Shown: positions 15,508 to 23,734, numbered from the stretch's first letter. The stretch: 24,724 nucleotides of DNA from JBHELG01 sp046263195 (GCA_046263195.1 JBHELG010000020.1:1-24724); one strand, 5' to 3'. Notes: a model not told the origin generated them from the sequence alone. Program-made: numbers and translations.

Positions 15508-16506
15508 GTGGACTTGATCGTAGTTGCTCAGAGCAACCCCCTGTCCGGCGTTTGGCAGGGTCTGCTCGACGTCATCGCGGGCGGGTTGAGCCTCCTGCAC
15601 GCGGCCTTCGTGCCCGCGTTCGGGGTGCATTCGTGGGGTTGGGCCATCATCGGCCTGACCGTGGTGATCCGGGTGCTCCTTTTGCCGCTGGCCATCAAGC
15701 AGACCCGCAGCATGCGTGCGATGCAGGCACTCCAGCCCAAGATCCGGGCGATCCAGAAGAAGTACAAGTCGAGCCGTGAAGAGATGCGTCGGGACCCAGC
15801 CGGCTACCGGCAACGCAAGCAGAAGATGAACGAGGAGGTGATGGCCCTCTATCGGGAGCACGGTGCCAACCCGGCGGCCGGCTGCTTGCCTCTCGTCTTG
15901 CAGGCCCCGATCTTCTTCGCCCTATTCGTGACTCTACGTGACGATCCAAACCTTACAGACGCCCCCTTCTACGTTTTCAGTCCACTCAGTGAGGCCGCAA
16001 ATGCGGATGTATGGGGCTGGGTGCTCATCGTGCTCATGGCGGCGACGATGTTCTATACACAGCGCCAGATGATGGCCCGGATGCCGCAGGCAGAAGGAGC
16101 TCAGGCACAGCAGCAGAAGCTCATGCAGTACGCCATGCCCGTGTTCTTGGCCGTGTTCGCTCAGAGTCTGCCCATCGGGGTACTGCTCTACTGGGTGACC
16201 ACGAACTTGTGGCAACTCGGGCAGCAGGCTCTGATCATCCGCGAGGTGCAAGCCCACCCCGGTCAGGCTGCGACGAGTCTCGAACCTAGCGTCAACGGTC
16301 AGGTTCGTGAGGCGAAGCCCAAACCTGAGGCTCGCAGGCCCGAGAAGAAAGCCCCGAAGAAGAAGGCGAGCCAGAGCAAGCCGGGCACGCAGAAGCCGAG
16401 CAAGCAGAACCGGGGCAGGCCGGCGCCTGAGGAGGAGCGACGTGGCGGCAAAGAGCAACACCTGCCACGACGCCCCCGTGGCTCGAAGGGTAAGAAGTCA
16501 CGCTAG
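15508..16506 (+). CDS. yidC: Membrane protein insertase YidC/SpoIIIJ
   Basis: This 332-residue inner-membrane insertase helps integrate membrane proteins, alone or with SecYEG. It has the short five-helix layout of Gram-positive and actinobacterial members, without the large periplasmic domain of E. coli YidC. Membrane segments lie near 44-63, 125-143, 168-183, 207-221 and 222-238. The conserved groove arginine is Arg55 in VVIRVLLLP. A basic cytoplasmic loop (about 64-112) and a long Lys/Arg/Pro-rich tail (about 250-332) are typical of family members that contact ribosomes. The start is GTG with AAGGAG 5 nt upstream, 9 bp after yidD. Confidence 0.96.
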   Translation: MDLIVVAQSNPLSGVWQGLLDVIAGGLSLLHAAFVPAFGVHSWGWAIIGLTVVIRVLLLPLAIKQTRSMRAMQALQPKIRAIQKKYKSSREEMRRDPAGYRQRKQKMNEEVMALYREHGANPAAGCLPLVLQAPIFFALFVTLRDDPNLTDAPFYVFSPLSEAANADVWGWVLIVLMAATMFYTQRQMMARMPQAEGAQAQQQKLMQYAMPVFLAVFAQSLPIGVLLYWVTTNLWQLGQQALIIREVQAHPGQAATSLEPSVNGQVREAKPKPEARRPEKKAPKKKASQSKPGTQKPSKQNRGRPAPEEERRGGKEQHLPRRPRGSKGKKSR

Positions 16507-16515
16507 GAACTGGGG

Positions 16516-17226
16516 ATGACGAGAAGGCTGAACGTCGAGGCGGACTCGCTCGAAGGGGCACTGCGCCGCCTGCTCGCGGATCTCGTGGGTACGAGCGACG
16601 AGGCGGTGACAGTGAGCATCGAGGCGCCCGGGCTGCCGAGGGAACGACTCGGAATGGTCCGGCTCGAGGTCGAAGTAGATGCAGAGCAGCGGGAACCTGC
16701 GGTCGTGGCCGAAGAACCGAGGATGGAGGACGACGAGGAGGAGTACGACGAGGATCCGGCTGTGACGGTCGATCAACTCGACGAGGAGGCAGAGGCGGCG
16801 GCAGATTTCCTGGAAGGCCTCCTCGACGCCATGGATCTCCCGGGAGACATCCAGATCCGTGTGCACGAGGACCATGCCGAGGTCGAGATCGTGAATGTGG
16901 GCAGCGGACGGCTCATCGGCCGACGCGGTCAAACCCTCGACGCGATCCAGGAACTCATGCGCTGCGCTTTGCAACGGCAGTTCGAGCGGCGGGCCCGAGT
17001 GATGGTCGACATCGAGGGGTACCGCTCTCGACGGCTCGAGAGGCTGCTCGAGAAGGCGCAGGAGGCCATCGATGTCGTGCTCGCTGAGGGCGAGCCGCAG
17101 CGACTGGAGCCCATGGACGCGTTCGAGCGGAAGGCCGTCCACCGTTTCGTCGCGTCACACGAGGGCGTCACGAGCGGCAGTCGAGGGCGAGAGCCGACCC
17201 GTCGAGTCGTCATCGAGCGTGAGTAG
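16516..17226 (+). CDS. jag: RNA-binding protein Jag/KhpB (KH-R3H)
   Basis: The 236-residue product has an N-terminal Jag-N domain (about 1-50), an acidic linker (about 55-95, rich in Glu and Asp), a KH domain with the GxxG-type loop IGRRGQ (134-139), and a C-terminal R3H domain with Arg205-xxx-His209 in FERKAVHRF. KhpB proteins bind RNA, often with KhpA, and affect cell elongation and division. It follows yidC by 9 bp, its standard place. The ATG at 16516 is preceded by AGGA at a distance of 7 nt. The parS palindrome begins 1 bp after its stop codon. Confidence 0.94.
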   Translation: MTRRLNVEADSLEGALRRLLADLVGTSDEAVTVSIEAPGLPRERLGMVRLEVEVDAEQREPAVVAEEPRMEDDEEEYDEDPAVTVDQLDEEAEAAADFLEGLLDAMDLPGDIQIRVHEDHAEVEIVNVGSGRLIGRRGQTLDAIQELMRCALQRQFERRARVMVDIEGYRSRRLERLLEKAQEAIDVVLAEGEPQRLEPMDAFERKAVHRFVASHEGVTSGSRGREPTRRVVIERE

Positions 17227-17227
17227 C

Positions 17228-17241
17228 GTTCCACGTGGAAC
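17228..17241. promoter_or_regulatory. parS centromere site
   Basis: GTTCCACGTGGAAC is a perfect 14-bp palindrome with the CACGTG centre and GTT/AAC ends of bacterial chromosomal parS sites. Only positions 4 and 11 differ from the GTTTCACGTGAAAC form common in streptomycetes. It lies 1 bp after jag, about 0.8 kb before parA and 3 kb from the dnaA-rpmH spacer, where origin-proximal parS sites are expected. ParB should load here as a CTP-dependent clamp. It is the only full match I found in the window. Confidence 0.85.
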
Positions 17242-17243
17242 CA

Positions 17244-17263
17244 GTGCTCCCTTCTTGGAGCAC
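17244..17263 (+). other. Short hairpin immediately after parS
   Basis: GTGCTCC pairs perfectly with GGAGCAC around a 6-nt loop, starting 2 bp after the parS palindrome. There is no T-run, so it is not a standard terminator. It lies in the leader of rsmG and could modulate jag-rsmG readthrough; role unknown. Confidence 0.45.
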
Positions 17264-17303
17264 GGAGAGGAGCGCCCGCTCTTACTCCCCTTACGCTCTC
17301 CTC

Positions 17304-17933
17304 ATGGCGTCACCACAAGGAGTTCCGAGCCTCCTCGCGAGCTTCCTGGAGGCTGTACGGTCTTCGCCGCACGGCCTCATGTCCGCGCGTGCGCTGTCAG
17401 AGCTCGAGACCCGTCACTTGCCGGAGTCGGTGGCTTTCGCGCGGCGCCTTCCGCCTGGCCCGGCCGACCTCGTGGACGTCGGCACGGGGGGCGGCTTCCC
17501 CGGGCTCGTGATCGCATGCATACGCGAGGATCTCCGGGTCACGCTGGTTGAAGCTACGCGAAAGAAGGCGCGCTTTCTCGCGGACACCACGAGACGTCTC
17601 GGCATAGACGTCCGGGTCCTGAACGGGCGGATCGAAGAGCTCAGTCGCGACGCTCTGGCGGAAGCATTCGATTTCGCGACCGCTCGTGCCGTGGCTCCTT
17701 TGCGGGTCCTTGTGCCGTGGACCTTGCCTGTTCTGCGTCCCGGGGGGCAACTATTCGCCATAAAGGGCGAACGATGGCAAGAGGAACTGGCGGACGCGCG
17801 GCCGATCCTGCGACGGCACGGGGCCGATGTCGTGTCTGTTCCCGGCGAAGAGCGGGACGAGACGGAGGACGTTCACCCTTCCCCCCGCGTTGTTATCATC
17901 GCTCGGGCTGCGGCTGGGGGACACAGCGGGTAG
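17304..17933 (+). CDS. rsmG: 16S rRNA (guanine527-N7)-methyltransferase RsmG
   Basis: RsmG (GidB) methylates G527 of 16S rRNA using S-adenosylmethionine; loss gives low-level streptomycin resistance in other bacteria. The SAM-binding motif is LVDVGTGGGFPGLVIA, followed by VTLVEATRKKARFL, then FATARAVAPLRVLVPW and LFAIKGERWQEE, all characteristic. With ATG at 17304 the product has 209 residues. The frame is open to a GTG at 17235 (232 residues), but that codon lies inside parS. Neither start has a clear ribosome binding site, so the N-terminus is uncertain. The segment before the SAM motif is divergent: the usual NLTAI motif is not recognisable, though RHLPES corresponds to the usual RHLLDS. 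Confidence 0.88.
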   Translation: MASPQGVPSLLASFLEAVRSSPHGLMSARALSELETRHLPESVAFARRLPPGPADLVDVGTGGGFPGLVIACIREDLRVTLVEATRKKARFLADTTRRLGIDVRVLNGRIEELSRDALAEAFDFATARAVAPLRVLVPWTLPVLRPGGQLFAIKGERWQEELADARPILRRHGADVVSVPGEERDETEDVHPSPRVVIIARAAAGGHSG

Positions 17934-18031
17934 TGCGATGCACTCGTAAGCCGCCACGAGACGGGAAGCTTCGTGTTGAGCCGGTCCGCTAGTCAGGTAT
18001 CCGTCTCCCGCACCAGTCTTAGCGATCGTTC

Positions 18032-19369
18032 TTGGGGAACTGGTCTCATGCGCCTGCTAGACGCGAAGAGGGGACGTCCGAGTCCCAGCGGGCTCGTTCA
18101 CGGTCCTACAACATCGATCACGATGTGACAGGGGATGCCGCAGGACGCCCGGCGTCTGGAGAAGCCCTCGCCTCGGAGGTCGGGGGGGCTCAGCCCCAGG
18201 CCCCTCCGCAGGACGTTTGGGGCGAGGCGGACAACAGCGGAGTGAAGACCGGCGAGTCCCGACTGGAGGAAGCGAAGGCGCCTCTCAAATCGGGAGCCGT
18301 CGACGCGGCGGGCCAGGACCTGTCCGGCCGACGAGCCGCAGCAGCTGTCGTGTGCATCGCGAACCAGAAAGGCGGCGTCGGTAAGACCACAACCGCGATT
18401 TCTCTTGCGGCCGCCCTCGCAGACGGCGGTGCGAGCGTGCTGCTCGTGGATCTGGATCCTCAGAGTAACGCTACGACGGGGCTAGGTTTTCGCGTCGACC
18501 GGGGAGATCCGAGTACGTATGCGGTGCTCATCGACGGGATGGCGATCGAGGATGCGACCCGAATGACCGAGGTTGCTGGCCTCGAGCTTCTTCCTTCCGG
18601 TCTCGACCTCGCGGGAGCCGAGATCGAGCTGGTTCCTCTATTCGCCCGCGAGTTCCGTCTTCGCCGTGCCCTCGAAAGAGTTCGCGACCGCTACGAGGTT
18701 GTCATCGTGGATTGTCCACCGACCCTCGGACTGCTCACGGTGAACGCTCTGGTCGCGGCGGATTTCGTGTTGCTCCCCATCCAGTGCGAGTACTACGCCC
18801 TCGAGGGGGTGGGCCAGCTCATGCACACCCTCGACCTCGTGCGCAGGAATCTCAATGAGAGCCTCGCGCTCGGCGGCGTCATTCTGACCATGTTCGACGG
18901 ACGCACGCGGTTGTCGCAGCAGGTGGCCGAGGAAGTGCGGCGGCACTTCGGGAGCCAGGTGTTTCGTACCGTCATCCCGCGCAGTGTTCGGCTGTCCGAA
19001 GCTCCCAGTTTCGGCGAACCCATCACGACGTTCGATCCGGCAAGCCGGGGGGCCCGGGCATATCTCCGTCTCGCGGGAGAATTCGCCCTTCGGCTGGGAC
19101 TCCGGTTCACGCTCCCCTCGCCACTGGAACGCATCGGTAGCGACGACGAGACCTTCCAACCCCTTGGCAAAGGGGGAGTTCCGCGGAACCCCGGTCCCCT
19201 CTCGAGTCCCCTCGACGCATCCGCTGAGGTCCAGGAGGCGGGAGACCACGCATCATCACCAGTACAGGACGACGTCCCGTCGCCGGGATACGGACAGGAC
19301 GCCGAGTCAGAGCCGGGACTTGGTAGCGCCGGCCCATATGCGGAAATCAAGGAGCAGGCCGATGACTGA
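18032..19369 (+). CDS. parA: Chromosome-partitioning ATPase ParA (Soj), with terminal extensions
   Basis: ParA is a deviant-Walker ATPase that binds the nucleoid and moves ParB-parS complexes. The core (about 104-364) has KGGVGKTT (113-120), VDLDPQSNATTGLG, VIVDCPPTLGLLTVNAL and the LPIQCEYYALEGV region. As drawn it has 445 residues, far more than the usual 260-330. About 100 residues precede the core and 81 low-complexity Ser/Pro/Asp/Glu/Gly-rich residues follow it. The start is unsure: TTG at 18032, GTG at 18125 and GTG at 18242 are all in frame and none has a good binding site. N-terminal extensions are common in actinobacterial ParA; the C-terminal tail is less usual. Its stop overlaps parB by 8 bp. 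Confidence 0.93.
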   Translation: MGNWSHAPARREEGTSESQRARSRSYNIDHDVTGDAAGRPASGEALASEVGGAQPQAPPQDVWGEADNSGVKTGESRLEEAKAPLKSGAVDAAGQDLSGRRAAAAVVCIANQKGGVGKTTTAISLAAALADGGASVLLVDLDPQSNATTGLGFRVDRGDPSTYAVLIDGMAIEDATRMTEVAGLELLPSGLDLAGAEIELVPLFAREFRLRRALERVRDRYEVVIVDCPPTLGLLTVNALVAADFVLLPIQCEYYALEGVGQLMHTLDLVRRNLNESLALGGVILTMFDGRTRLSQQVAEEVRRHFGSQVFRTVIPRSVRLSEAPSFGEPITTFDPASRGARAYLRLAGEFALRLGLRFTLPSPLERIGSDDETFQPLGKGGVPRNPGPLSSPLDASAEVQEAGDHASSPVQDDVPSPGYGQDAESEPGLGSAGPYAEIKEQADD

Positions 19370-20282
19370 GCGGCGGGGACTGGGACGTGGCCTCTCTGCG
19401 CTCATACCCAGCGCGGATGATGGCCACGGCAAACTACGGGAAGTCCCGGTGCATGCCGTTGCACCGAACCCGAGACAGCCTCGCTCATCCTTCGACGAGC
19501 AGGAACTCGAGGAGCTTGCCGCCTCCATAAGGGAAGTCGGACTTCTTCAGCCCATAGTGGTGCGTGAGGTCGAGCCGGATCGTTACGAGCTCATCGCGGG
19601 TGAACGCCGCCTGCGGGCGGCGAAGCTCGTTCCACTCAGTTACCTCCCGGTGATCATCCGTGAGACCGCTGAGGGGGACGTGCTGAAAGAGGCACTCATC
19701 GAGAACATTCACCGCGCCCAACTCAACCCGCTGGAGGAGGCGGCGGCCTACCAGCAACTGCTCGATGATTTCGGTGTCACCCAGGAGGAACTCGCGCGCC
19801 GGCTCGGAAAGAGCCGTCCCACCTTGAGCAACGCCCTGCGACTGTTGTCTCTCCCGGCCGGCGTTCAGAGCAAGGTTGCTGCGGGAGTGCTGTCCGCCGG
19901 ACACGCCAAAGCGTTGCTCGCCCTGGATCGACGGGAGGACCAGGAACGAGTAGCCGAGCGCATAATCAGCGAAGGACTTTCCGTACGAGCCACCGAAGAA
20001 CTCGTCCGCTTGCACTTCCTCGGAGAGCAGCGGACCAGAGGGGGTGGCCACCCCCATCTCAAGCCCCCTCGTCTTGCGGAACTCGAAGAGCGCCTCTCAG
20101 ACGCGCTTATGACCCGGGTACGCCTCGCCATGGGGGCTCTACGGGGGAAGTTGACGATCGAGCTGGCCTCTGTCGCCGAACTCGAGCGCATTGTCGGACT
20201 CATTGCTCACGGAGTTCAGACTCCCATTCCCGTGCGAGAGGAGCCGCTGGTGCCCCAGTGGTATCCGGAGACGCCCTCGTAG
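19362..20282 (+). CDS. parB: Chromosome-partitioning protein ParB (CTPase clamp)
   Basis: ParB binds parS, hydrolyses CTP and spreads on DNA to form the segregation complex. The 306-residue protein begins with RRGLGRGLSALIP, typical of chromosomal ParB. The CTP-binding domain has NPRQPR, GERRLRAAK (80-88) and ENIHRAQLNPLEEA (114-127; usually ENVQR). The helix-turn-helix is GVTQEELARRLGKSRPTLSNALRLL (138-162), and a short C-terminal dimerisation domain follows. The ATG at 19362 overlaps the parA stop, and AAGGAG lies about 7 nt upstream, so the two are coupled. Its parS target is 2.1 kb upstream. Confidence 0.97.
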   Translation: MTERRGLGRGLSALIPSADDGHGKLREVPVHAVAPNPRQPRSSFDEQELEELAASIREVGLLQPIVVREVEPDRYELIAGERRLRAAKLVPLSYLPVIIRETAEGDVLKEALIENIHRAQLNPLEEAAAYQQLLDDFGVTQEELARRLGKSRPTLSNALRLLSLPAGVQSKVAAGVLSAGHAKALLALDRREDQERVAERIISEGLSVRATEELVRLHFLGEQRTRGGGHPHLKPPRLAELEERLSDALMTRVRLAMGALRGKLTIELASVAELERIVGLIAHGVQTPIPVREEPLVPQWYPETPS

Positions 20283-20432
20283 CTGCGACGGAGCGGCGCT
20301 CGCGTGTACGTGGGGAGCACCGCTCCAGAGCCCAGACCGTTCCTCCCGACGCCCGGCTCGGCTGCCTACCATTTGTCCCGCGGGCACTCTTGGTCCACCG
20401 GCTTCGGGCAGCGCGAGCGTCGGTAACGGGGG

Positions 20433-21098
20433 TTACGCCTCGAGCACCTCTGTCCCGCCGTCGTCGTGGCCGAGAATGACTGAGCTTGCGAGCCCGATGA
20501 ACAGCCCGTTCTCGGCTATCCCGGGCACGAGCGCGAGCGTGCGCTCCATGACTTCCGGTTCTTCGACGCCGCCCGGTAGACGTGCGTCGAGTATGAGATT
20601 CCCGTTGTCCGTACGGTAGTCGCCACCGTCTCGCGCGCTGACCTCGAAACCGAGGCTGTTCAGCCTCCGTTCGACGGGCGCCCGCGCGAACGGCACCACC
20701 TCGATCGGAAGCGGGAAGGAGTCGGCGAGCCGCTCGACGCCCTTGTCGGCGGTGGCGACTATGACCAGGCGTGACGTCATCGAAGCCACGACCTTCTCCC
20801 GCAACAACGCACCTCCGCCTCCCTTCGTGAGATTCAGTGCACCGTCGAACTCGTCGGCGCCATCGACGACGAGGTCGAGCTCTTCCACATCGCCCGGCTC
20901 GAGGAGGCGGATGCCAAGATCCCTGCAACGCTCTGCAGTCTCCTCGGAGGTGGGAACCCCGGCGACGTCAAGGCTTCGTTCGGCGAGCGCCTCGAGGAAG
21001 TATGCAACCGTCGAGCCGCTTCCGAGACCAAGGCGCATTCCGTTCCCGACGAACTCCACCGCCGCCTCACCGGCCGCCTGCTTGCCTGCGTCGCCCAT
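20433..21098 (-). CDS. rpiA: Ribose-5-phosphate isomerase A
   Basis: RpiA interconverts ribose-5-phosphate and ribulose-5-phosphate in the pentose phosphate pathway. The 221-residue protein has the phosphate loop GSGST (26-30), DGADE (79-83, with the two active-site Asp), KGGGGALLREK (92-102, with catalytic Lys92 and Glu101) and TDNGN, matching the E. coli enzyme's key residues. I chose ATG at 21098 because AGGAGGG lies about 5 nt upstream; 23 more codons are open but not conserved. It points toward parB, with 150 bp between the two stops. A GGAGCGG/CCGCTCC inverted repeat (20290-20296, 20320-20326) lies in that gap but has no T-run. Confidence 0.94.
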   Translation of the reverse strand: MGDAGKQAAGEAAVEFVGNGMRLGLGSGSTVAYFLEALAERSLDVAGVPTSEETAERCRDLGIRLLEPGDVEELDLVVDGADEFDGALNLTKGGGGALLREKVVASMTSRLVIVATADKGVERLADSFPLPIEVVPFARAPVERRLNSLGFEVSARDGGDYRTDNGNLILDARLPGGVEEPEVMERTLALVPGIAENGLFIGLASSVILGHDDGGTEVLEA

Positions 21099-21212
21099 TG
21101 CACCCTCCTGCCAGCTCGAACGGTGCCGCGAAGGCCACCCGCCATGTCCTCGGGCTCGGTGGGACATCGTGGGAGGTCAAAGACCCTGTGGACGATAGCG
21201 GCCGCGATTCCT

Positions 21213-22151
21213 TCAGCTCCAGGCAAGTTGTACGAGGTGCTCAACGAGATCACCGAATGCGAAACCCGCAGCGTCTGCTGCCAGTGGCAGCAAGGACGTC
21301 TCGGTCATGCCGGGACAGGTGTCGAGCTCGAGCAGCCAGGGAGTTCCTTCCCCGTCGACGATGAGGTCGGCGCGAGAGACGTGGCGGCAGCCCAGGGCTT
21401 CGTAGGCCGCCACGGCGATCTCCGCGCATCGGTCGAGAATGGGCGTGTCGAGACGGGCCGGAACATGGAACTCCGTCGCCCCGGGCGTGTAGCGGGCGGT
21501 GAAGTCGTACACGCCATGGTTCGGGTGGATCTCGACTGCGGGTAGTGGCTCGCCGGCGAGTACCGACACCGCCACTTCCGTGCCCGTGACGTGCTTCTCG
21601 ATGAGCACGGACTCCGCGTAGGAAAGCGATCCGACGATAGCTCCTGGCAGAGCTTCGATCCGCTCCACTTGGGCAACCCCGAGTGCCGAGCCTCCGGTCG
21701 CGGGCTTCACGACGAGTGGGAAGCCGAGTTCGTCGGCGATCCGCGTGATGGCCGCCGAAACACCGACGTCGCGGAACGCCTGTGCGGAGAGGCTGACGTG
21801 GTGGGGTGTCGGGATGCCAGCACGGCGATAGATGCCTTTCGCGATCGGTTTGTCCCATGCGAGCGCCGAGGCGAGCACGTCTGAACCCGTGTACGGCAAA
21901 CCCAGCAGCTCGAGTATGGACTGGATCGTGCCGTCCTCTCCCATCGCACCGTGCAGTGCGAGAAACGCCAGGTCGTATCCACCCTCGCTGAGCCTGCGCA
22001 CGAGCTCGGCGTCCACGTCGAGGTTGGCCACTGGGTAGCCGCGGTCGGCAAGCGCGTCGGCTACCCGGCTACCTGACCGCAGGCTTATCTCTCGCTCGAG
22101 TGACAAGCCGCCGGACAACACGGCAATGTGCGGAAGCACCTGAGCGCTCAT
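21213..22151 (-). CDS. ddl: D-alanine-D-alanine ligase-type ATP-grasp enzyme
   Basis: Ddl joins two D-alanines for peptidoglycan using ATP. The 312-residue length matches the short DdlB form. The substrate triad is kept: Glu19 in GGLSLEREISL, Ser in GGSALG, and Tyr in TARYTPGATEF, the last favouring D-Ala over D-lactate. The ATP-grasp segment VVKPATGGS is present. The metal-binding C-terminal motif is odd: it reads LELDTCPGMTETSLLP, where the family has E-x-N-T-x-P-G-M/F-T, so Asn is Asp and Cys follows Thr. The ATG overlaps the stop of the upstream aminotransferase gene (ATGA), so the two are coupled. It may be a true Ddl or a paralogue with a shifted substrate. Confidence 0.85.
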   Translation of the reverse strand: MSAQVLPHIAVLSGGLSLEREISLRSGSRVADALADRGYPVANLDVDAELVRRLSEGGYDLAFLALHGAMGEDGTIQSILELLGLPYTGSDVLASALAWDKPIAKGIYRRAGIPTPHHVSLSAQAFRDVGVSAAITRIADELGFPLVVKPATGGSALGVAQVERIEALPGAIVGSLSYAESVLIEKHVTGTEVAVSVLAGEPLPAVEIHPNHGVYDFTARYTPGATEFHVPARLDTPILDRCAEIAVAAYEALGCRHVSRADLIVDGEGTPWLLELDTCPGMTETSLLPLAADAAGFAFGDLVEHLVQLAWS

Positions 22152-23440
22152 GGTGTCGGTCGATCCGCTCCCCGCCCACGCTGACCTCGGCCCCGAGGAG
22201 CCGTATCTCCATACACGGCTCGGACGAGCTCGAGTTCTTCATGAAGGAGTTCACCGATTCGGGCTATGCCCTCGTGGATCTTCGACGGGGGCGGGTAGGA
22301 GTACGACAGGCGCATCTGTGTGGTCCCCTGACCGTCCGCGTAGAACCCGCGGCCAGGGACATAGGAGACCTTGCGTGAAACGGCCTTCGCGAGCAGAGCC
22401 GAGGTGTCGATCTCGTCTGGGAGAGTGGCCCACACGTAGAAGCCGCCGAGGGGAGTGGTCCAACGGCACCCTGCGGGAAACTCTGCGGCGAGGGCGTGGA
22501 GAATGGCCTCGGCACGTTCCCGGTACACCTCGCGAAAGCGCTTTACCTGCTCGAGCCATGGCTGTCGCGAGAGCCACGTCTCGACGACCATCTGGGTCAG
22601 GTTTGAGGGACACAGGTCCGCGGCTTCCCGAAGTAGGACCAGCTTGTGCCGAATCGGGCTGGGGGCAGCTACCCAGCCGATCCTGACCCCGGGAGCAAAC
22701 GTCTTCGACACCGTCCCTATATATATGACTTGGCGTGGCGCGAGGGAGCGCAGCGAGGGTCGCGTATGCCCGGCGAAGTCGAGCAGACCATACGGATTGT
22801 CCTCCACGATGAGCAGGTCTCGTGCTTCGGCGATCTCGGCGATGCGGTGGCGGCGGGGGATCGACAGCGACACTCCGGCGGGGTTCTGGTGGTTCGGCAC
22901 GAGGTAGAGGAACGTCGGGCTGCGTCCTTGTCGGCTCAGGGCAGCGAGGTGGTCTTCGAGTGCCTCTGGGATGAGCCCGTCGTCGTCCATAGGGACATGC
23001 CAGATGTCGGCTTCGTGCGAAGAGAGCGCGCCGAGTGCGCCGACGTAGGTGGGGCCTTCTGCAAAGACGACGTCGCCAGGATCGACAAAGAGCTTCGCCA
23101 CGAGCTCGATGGCTTGCTGTCCACCGACCGTCACTACCAGGTCATCGGCATGCGCCGGCACGTCCTCGGCAGCCATGACCTCGACGAGCTGTTCGCGTAG
23201 CTCTGCCCGACCTTGTCCTCCACCATACTGGAGCGCGGTCGGACCATGGTTGCGCACGACGTCGACAACGACATTCTCCACGGCCTGGAAGTCCAGTGCG
23301 GAGGTGTATGGCATGCCGCCAGCAAGGCTCACCACGTCAGGCCGAGAAGCGGCCGCGAAGAGAGCGCGAATCTCCGAGGCGGACATGGCACGAGTGCGCT
23401 GCGCATAGCGCAGAAGGTATGGATCGGTGACGAGTCGCAC
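22148..23440 (-). CDS. PLP-dependent class I/II aminotransferase
   Basis: This 430-residue fold-type I aminotransferase resembles the LysN/2-aminoadipate transaminase and MocR-like aminotransferase groups. It lacks a winged-helix DNA-binding domain, so it is an enzyme rather than a GntR-type regulator. Landmarks are SLAGGMPY near the N-terminus, LQYGGGQGRAELREQL, VGGQQAIEL (cofactor phosphate), VPNHQNPAG (Asn186), VEDNPYGLL (Asp214) and SKTFAPGVRIGW with the Schiff-base Lys246. The amino-acid substrate cannot be read from sequence. GTG at 23440 has GGAG 5 nt upstream; ATG at 23482 is an alternative without a clear site. It is translationally coupled to the ddl-type gene, hinting at a role in amino-acid supply to cell-wall precursors (inference). 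Confidence 0.88.
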   Translation of the reverse strand: MRLVTDPYLLRYAQRTRAMSASEIRALFAAASRPDVVSLAGGMPYTSALDFQAVENVVVDVVRNHGPTALQYGGGQGRAELREQLVEVMAAEDVPAHADDLVVTVGGQQAIELVAKLFVDPGDVVFAEGPTYVGALGALSSHEADIWHVPMDDDGLIPEALEDHLAALSRQGRSPTFLYLVPNHQNPAGVSLSIPRRHRIAEIAEARDLLIVEDNPYGLLDFAGHTRPSLRSLAPRQVIYIGTVSKTFAPGVRIGWVAAPSPIRHKLVLLREAADLCPSNLTQMVVETWLSRQPWLEQVKRFREVYRERAEAILHALAAEFPAGCRWTTPLGGFYVWATLPDEIDTSALLAKAVSRKVSYVPGRGFYADGQGTTQMRLSYSYPPPSKIHEGIARIGELLHEELELVRAVYGDTAPRGRGQRGRGADRPTP

Positions 23441-23515
23441 GACCGCTCCGGGAGCCAGACGGTGAGGTTGCGGCGCTAGCATTCCGAGCGTACTGGCCGA
23501 ACGGAGACGGACGCG

Positions 23516-23734
23516 GTGGCCGATGCATCTCGGATCGGACCGCCTGCGGTCGAGACCGGCGACGAGCCACCGGCACGCCGGGTCGTCTCTCCCGGGGGCT
23601 GGAGGCGGGCACTCGTCGCGTTCGTGCTCGGCGTGGCGGTCGGCGCCCTCGTGGCCCTCGTGACACCGCGTGAGGGAGGACCCAGGCGTACGGTCGTCGG
23701 CCGCGAGAAAGACTCCCCCCTGCAGGAGTCCTGA
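23516..23734 (+). CDS. Small single-helix membrane protein, hypothetical
   Basis: The 72-residue product has a polar N-terminus with several prolines, a WRR positive cluster, one membrane segment (about 32-50, LVAFVLGVAVGALVALV) and a charged tail. The GTG start has GGAG about 10 nt upstream. It lies divergent from the aminotransferase and 54 bp before the GNAT gene. I recognise no family. A hydrophobic helix flanked by charges argues it is real, but short GC-rich frames can give this by chance. Confidence 0.45.
   Translation: MADASRIGPPAVETGDEPPARRVVSPGGWRRALVAFVLGVAVGALVALVTPREGGPRRTVVGREKDSPLQES

Noticed and set aside
20290..20326. GGAGCGG/CCGCTCC inverted repeat between parB and rpiA as a bidirectional terminator
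   Set aside because: The 23-nt loop and lack of T-runs on both sides make it weak; it shares its 7-mer with the IS110 leader, but that is expected in GC-rich DNA.
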